The notes under the pieces were generated by a model. The model searched no databases and was not told where the DNA came from. It was given only the letters and a program-made list of their open reading frames with translations. Shown here one piece after another: positions 7,379-9,996 of a DNA stretch of 9,996 nucleotides (the first letter of the stretch is position 1; each line of letters starts with the position of its first letter). The stretch lies in NCBI GenBank assembly GCA_017880265.1, contig JAFJTK010000086.1, forward strand, positions 1-9,996, read 5' to 3'. Source of the stretch: Candidatus Pelagibacter sp. GTDB lineage: Bacteria; Pseudomonadota; Alphaproteobacteria; Pelagibacterales; Pelagibacteraceae. The position numbers were made by a program, and so were the translations under genes.

Positions 7379-7678
7379 ATGGAAAACATACTGTTAGTAA
7401 TTAACATCATCTTAGCTTTGATTTTAGTGTCGTTGATACTTTTACAAAAATCAGAGGGTGGGGCCTTAGGTATTGGGGTTTCTCAAGAAAATTTTATGTT
7501 ATCTAGATCTGCAGGTGGTTTTATGACTAAAGCAACAGCTATAGTTGCTACGCTATTTATAATTTGTAGTTTAGCATTAACCATTATTTCGAGAGCTGAA
7601 TTGACACCTACAAGTTCAGTTTTAGACACTATTGAAGAAAAGACTGAAGACACACCTTCAATTCCTGAAAATAATTAA
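7379..7678 (+). CDS. secG: SecG subunit of the Sec protein-export channel
   Basis: Small inner-membrane subunit of SecYEG that helps SecA-driven protein translocation. It has 99 residues. Two hydrophobic helices are visible, about 3-21 (ILLVINIILALILVSLILL) and about 51-69, separated by the family signature LLQKSEGGALGIG (21-33) and a cytoplasmic loop ending RSAGGFMTKATA (43-54). A polar, acidic tail rich in Thr, Glu and Pro (from about 73) follows. The start lies only 6 bp after the tpiA stop, so it is co-transcribed and likely coupled. The order tpiA-secG-pyrG is common in alphaproteobacteria and confirms the assignment of this poorly conserved small protein. Confidence 0.94.
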   Translation: MENILLVINIILALILVSLILLQKSEGGALGIGVSQENFMLSRSAGGFMTKATAIVATLFIICSLALTIISRAELTPTSSVLDTIEEKTEDTPSIPENN

Positions 7679-7685
7679 TAAATAC

Positions 7686-7714
7686 TTTCCAATTCAATTT
7701 TTATTCGCTATAAG
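7686..7714 (+). promoter_or_regulatory. pyrG: Candidate pyrG promoter close to the start codon
   Basis: TTTCCA (7686-7691) and TATAAG (7709-7714) are separated by 17 bp; the -10 matches sigma-70 consensus at five of six positions and the -35 at four. Transcription would begin about 7 nt past the -10, near 7721, only one or two bases before the pyrG ATG at 7723. The pyrG mRNA from this promoter would therefore be leaderless or nearly so. This is a consensus match in AT-rich DNA and could be chance; read-through from tpiA-secG is the alternative. Confidence 0.4.
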
Positions 7715-7720
7715 ATAATT

Positions 7721-7756
7721 CCATGGCGCGATATATATTTGTCACCGGCGGCGTGG
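7721..7756 (+). other. Possible hairpin enclosing the pyrG start codon
   Basis: In the mRNA, CCAUG (7721-7725) can pair with CGUGG (7752-7756, one G-U wobble), then a G-G mismatch, then CGC (7727-7729) with GCG (7748-7750), leaving a loop of about 18 nt. The AUG is inside the left arm. The right arm is formed by unusually GC-rich codons 9-12. The pairing is read directly from sequence; any effect on translation is inference. Confidence 0.35.
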
Positions 7757-9339
7757 TTTCATCCCTAGGTAAAGGTCTTTCTTCAGCATCACTAGCTTAT
7801 TTATTACAATCTAGAGGTTATAAAGTTAGACTAAGAAAATTAGATCCATATCTTAATGTAGATCCAGGGACAATGAGTCCATTTCAACATGGTGAAGTTT
7901 ATGTAACTGATGACGGTGCAGAAACAGACTTAGACCTAGGTCATTATGAAAGATTTTCTGGAGTTTCAGCAAAAAAATCTGACAATATTACAACTGGAAA
8001 AATTTATAGCGATGTTCTTAAAAAAGAAAGAAAAGGTGAGTACTTAGGTAAGACAGTTCAGGTTATTCCACATATTACTGATCGTATAAAACAGTTTATC
8101 AAAAACGACTCTTCTAAGGAAGATTTTGTAATTTGTGAAATTGGAGGAATTGTAGGAGATATTGAAAGTTTGCCATTTGTTGAAGCGATAAGACAGTTTG
8201 CAAATGATGTTGGTAAAAAAAATGCATTATTTATTCACTTAACACTCGTCCCTTATTTAAAAGCTTCAGATGAAATTAAAACAAAACCAACTCAACACTC
8301 AGTTAAAGAATTAAGAAGCATAGGTATTCAACCAGATATAATAATTTGTAGATCTGAAAGACCAATACCCCTTGAACATAGAAAGAAAATCTCCTTATTT
8401 TGTAATGTTGATATAAAAAATGTAATTGAAACGGTTGATGTTAGAACAATTTATGAAGCTCCAATGAGCTTTTTTAGAGAAAAACTTGATGTTCAAGTTT
8501 TAAATTATTTTAAATTAAAATCTAAAAAATCAGTAAATTTAAATCCATGGAAAAAAATTACTAAAATTATTCTTAACAATAAAAAGCAAGTAAATATTGC
8601 TATCATTGGGAAATATGTTGAACTGAAGGATGCTTATAAATCATTAGATGAAGCATTAACTCATGGTGGAATAGATAATAAAGTAAAAGTTAATTTAGTT
8701 AGAATAGACTCTGAAAAATTAAAAGTTTCAGAAATAAAGAAAAAACTAAAAAATATTTCGGGAATATTAATTCCTGGTGGATTTGGAAAAAGAGGAACAG
8801 ATGGAAAAATTGAGGCAATCAAGCATGCAAGATTGAATAAAATTCCATTTCTAGGGATTTGTTATGGAATGCAAATGGCAATTATCGAATTTGCTCGAAA
8901 TCAATTAAATTTAAAAAATGCTACTTCAAGTGAATTTGATAAAAAAGGTTTGCCTATTATCGGATTAATCAATGAATGGACCAAAGATGGAAGAATGATT
9001 AAGGGTACTGATAAAGATCTAGGTGGAACTATGAGACTAGGCTCATATGAGGCTAAGTTAAAAGATAACTCATTAATAAGAAAGATTTACAGATCTAAAA
9101 CTATTCAAGAAAGACATAGACATAGATACGAAGTGAATATTGCTTTTAAAGATCAATTTGAAAAAAAAGGTATGATTTTCTCAGGCTTGTCACCTGACAA
9201 CAAATTACCAGAGATTATAGAGTTAAAAAATCACCCTTGGTTCATAGGAGTTCAATTTCATCCTGAATTTAAATCTAGACCTTTAGCTCCTCATCCTTTA
9301 TTCTCTTCATTTATCAAAGCAGCTAAAAATCATAAATGA
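7723..9339 (+). CDS. pyrG: CTP synthase
   Basis: Makes CTP from UTP, ATP and glutamine-derived ammonia, the last step of de novo pyrimidine nucleotide synthesis. It has 538 residues, full length. The synthetase domain (about 1-265) has the P-loop [11 protein letters not shown] (9-19), [19 protein letters not shown] (41-59), the metal-binding DLDLGHYER (69-77) and CEIGG (138-142), and [11 protein letters not shown] (188-198), which in this family binds UTP and feedback CTP. The class I glutamine amidotransferase domain (about 290-535) has PGGFGKRG (351-358), nucleophile Cys380 in GICYGMQ, and H513/E515 in QFHPEF. The N-terminus [10 protein letters not shown] matches the family start. It lies 44 bp after secG with a candidate promoter of its own, and its TGA stop overlaps the kdsA ATG. 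The first 15 codons are strikingly GC-rich for this genome. Confidence 0.98.
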   Translation: MARYIFVTGGVVSSLGKGLSSASLAYLLQSRGYKVRLRKLDPYLNVDPGTMSPFQHGEVYVTDDGAETDLDLGHYERFSGVSAKKSDNITTGKIYSDVLKKERKGEYLGKTVQVIPHITDRIKQFIKNDSSKEDFVICEIGGIVGDIESLPFVEAIRQFANDVGKKNALFIHLTLVPYLKASDEIKTKPTQHSVKELRSIGIQPDIIICRSERPIPLEHRKKISLFCNVDIKNVIETVDVRTIYEAPMSFFREKLDVQVLNYFKLKSKKSVNLNPWKKITKIILNNKKQVNIAIIGKYVELKDAYKSLDEALTHGGIDNKVKVNLVRIDSEKLKVSEIKKKLKNISGILIPGGFGKRGTDGKIEAIKHARLNKIPFLGICYGMQMAIIEFARNQLNLKNATSSEFDKKGLPIIGLINEWTKDGRMIKGTDKDLGGTMRLGSYEAKLKDNSLIRKIYRSKTIQERHRHRYEVNIAFKDQFEKKGMIFSGLSPDNKLPEIIELKNHPWFIGVQFHPEFKSRPLAPHPLFSSFIKAAKNHK

Positions 9340-9996
9340 GTAGTATTAAAGTAAATTGCGGCAACATAGAAATTTCTAACGATAATAAAATTTGTATTAT
9401 TGCAGGTCCTTGTCAGCTTGAAACTGAACAACATGCAATGGATATGGCAGGACAAATCAAGGAAATTACAAAAAAATTTGATCTTGGATTTATTTATAAA
9501 ACTTCTTTTGATAAAGCTAATCGAACAAGTCTTAAAGGACAAAGAGGAGCTGGGTTAGAGGCTTCACTTCCTGTGTTTGATAAAATTAAAAAAGAATTGG
9601 ATGTTCCAATTTTAACAGACATTCATAATGCGGAACAATGTTCGCTTGTTGCTGACCATGTGGACGTATTACAAATACCAGCTTTTTTATGTAGACAAAC
9701 AGACTTATTAATTGCTGCTGCAAAAACAAATAAGATTATAAATGTTAAAAAAGGTCAGTTTCTTGCACCCTGGGATATGGTGAATGTAACAAAAAAAATA
9801 GCTGACTCAGGAAATAAAAATATTCTTGTGACAGAAAGAGGAGCAAGCTTTGGATACAATACTTTAGTATCCGATATGAGATCTTTACCGATCATGGCAA
9901 AAAATGGGTATCCAGTAATTTTTGATGCAACTCATTCAGTTCAACAACCAGGAGGACAAGGGGAGTCTTCAGGTGGGCAAAGGGAATTTGTTGAAT
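9336..9996 (+). CDS. kdsA: 3-deoxy-D-manno-octulosonate 8-phosphate (Kdo8P) synthase, cut by right edge
   Basis: Condenses phosphoenolpyruvate with arabinose 5-phosphate to Kdo 8-phosphate, the start of Kdo synthesis for lipopolysaccharide, indicating a Gram-negative envelope. 220 of the expected about 275 residues are visible. Blocks seen: IAGPCQLET (22-30), [12 protein letters not shown] (54-65), GLEASLP (73-79), PILTDIH (91-97), [14 protein letters not shown] (112-125), [11 protein letters not shown] (138-148), [17 protein letters not shown] (166-182), and [12 protein letters not shown] (196-207) with H200. Cys25 in GPC stands where metal-dependent (class II) enzymes such as that of Aquifex have their metal ligand, whereas E. 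coli has Asn, so this is probably the metal-dependent class. The remaining Glu and Asp ligands lie beyond the edge. The ATG overlaps the pyrG stop (ATGA). In relatives eno usually follows. Confidence 0.96.
   Translation, partial: MSSIKVNCGNIEISNDNKICIIAGPCQLETEQHAMDMAGQIKEITKKFDLGFIYKTSFDKANRTSLKGQRGAGLEASLPVFDKIKKELDVPILTDIHNAEQCSLVADHVDVLQIPAFLCRQTDLLIAAAKTNKIINVKKGQFLAPWDMVNVTKKIADSGNKNILVTERGASFGYNTLVSDMRSLPIMAKNGYPVIFDATHSVQQPGGQGESSGGQREFVE

Noticed and set aside
7377..7726. CCATGG around the start codons of both secG (7377-7382) and pyrG (7721-7726) as a shared start motif
   Set aside because: The same hexamer also occurs inside pyrG (8545-8550), and only two of eleven starts have it, so coincidence is likely.
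9330..9542. Minus-strand open frame of 70 codons over the pyrG/kdsA junction
   Set aside because: It is opposite the conserved start of kdsA, whose family motifs are all intact in the plus frame; the antisense product shows no domain.
1..9996. CRISPR arrays, tRNA/rRNA genes, insertion sequences, prophage or defence genes
   Set aside because: Nearly every base is in an identified housekeeping gene; no spaced repeats, cloverleaf-like segments, transposase motifs or terminal inverted repeats were seen.

Overview
This window looks like a piece of a small, streamlined, AT-rich alphaproteobacterial genome, most probably SAR11 (Pelagibacterales). The evidence is a GC content of roughly 30% by eye, Lys/Asn/Ile-rich proteins, about 2% non-coding DNA (only 216 bases in five gaps, none over 89 bp), and gene orders typical of alphaproteobacteria. 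All eleven genes are recognisable housekeeping genes. There are no RNA genes, mobile elements, CRISPR arrays or long repeats.

Left arm (1-6576, all minus strand). Read in the direction of transcription, it runs ppiD-like membrane chaperone, trpE, trpG, trpD, trpC, then lexA, then gltX (cut by the left edge). The first five genes overlap or abut (4-bp, 1-bp, 0-bp and 8-bp junctions) and must be one transcription unit, so the first half of tryptophan synthesis (chorismate to indole-glycerol phosphate) is co-transcribed with a periplasmic folding factor. trpF, trpB and trpA are not here, as in other alphaproteobacteria with a split trp pathway. lexA has an 89-bp upstream region with a textbook alphaproteobacterial LexA operator, GTTC-N7-GTTC, which implies autoregulation of an SOS response.

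Right arm (6632-9996, all plus strand). It runs tpiA, secG, pyrG, then kdsA (cut by the right edge). This is the conserved alphaproteobacterial glycolysis/secretion/CTP/Kdo string, which usually continues into eno. tpiA and secG are 6 bp apart and pyrG and kdsA share an ATGA overlap. The 44 bp before pyrG holds a good candidate promoter lying almost on the start codon.

The two arms diverge from a 55-bp region (6577-6631) that must carry both promoters.

No exotic new system is visible. The points most worth a second look are a locally GC-rich, potentially hairpin-forming start region in pyrG, the apparent loss of a recognisable parvulin core in the PpiD-like protein, the LexA operator, and the absence of Shine-Dalgarno sequences at all eleven starts.
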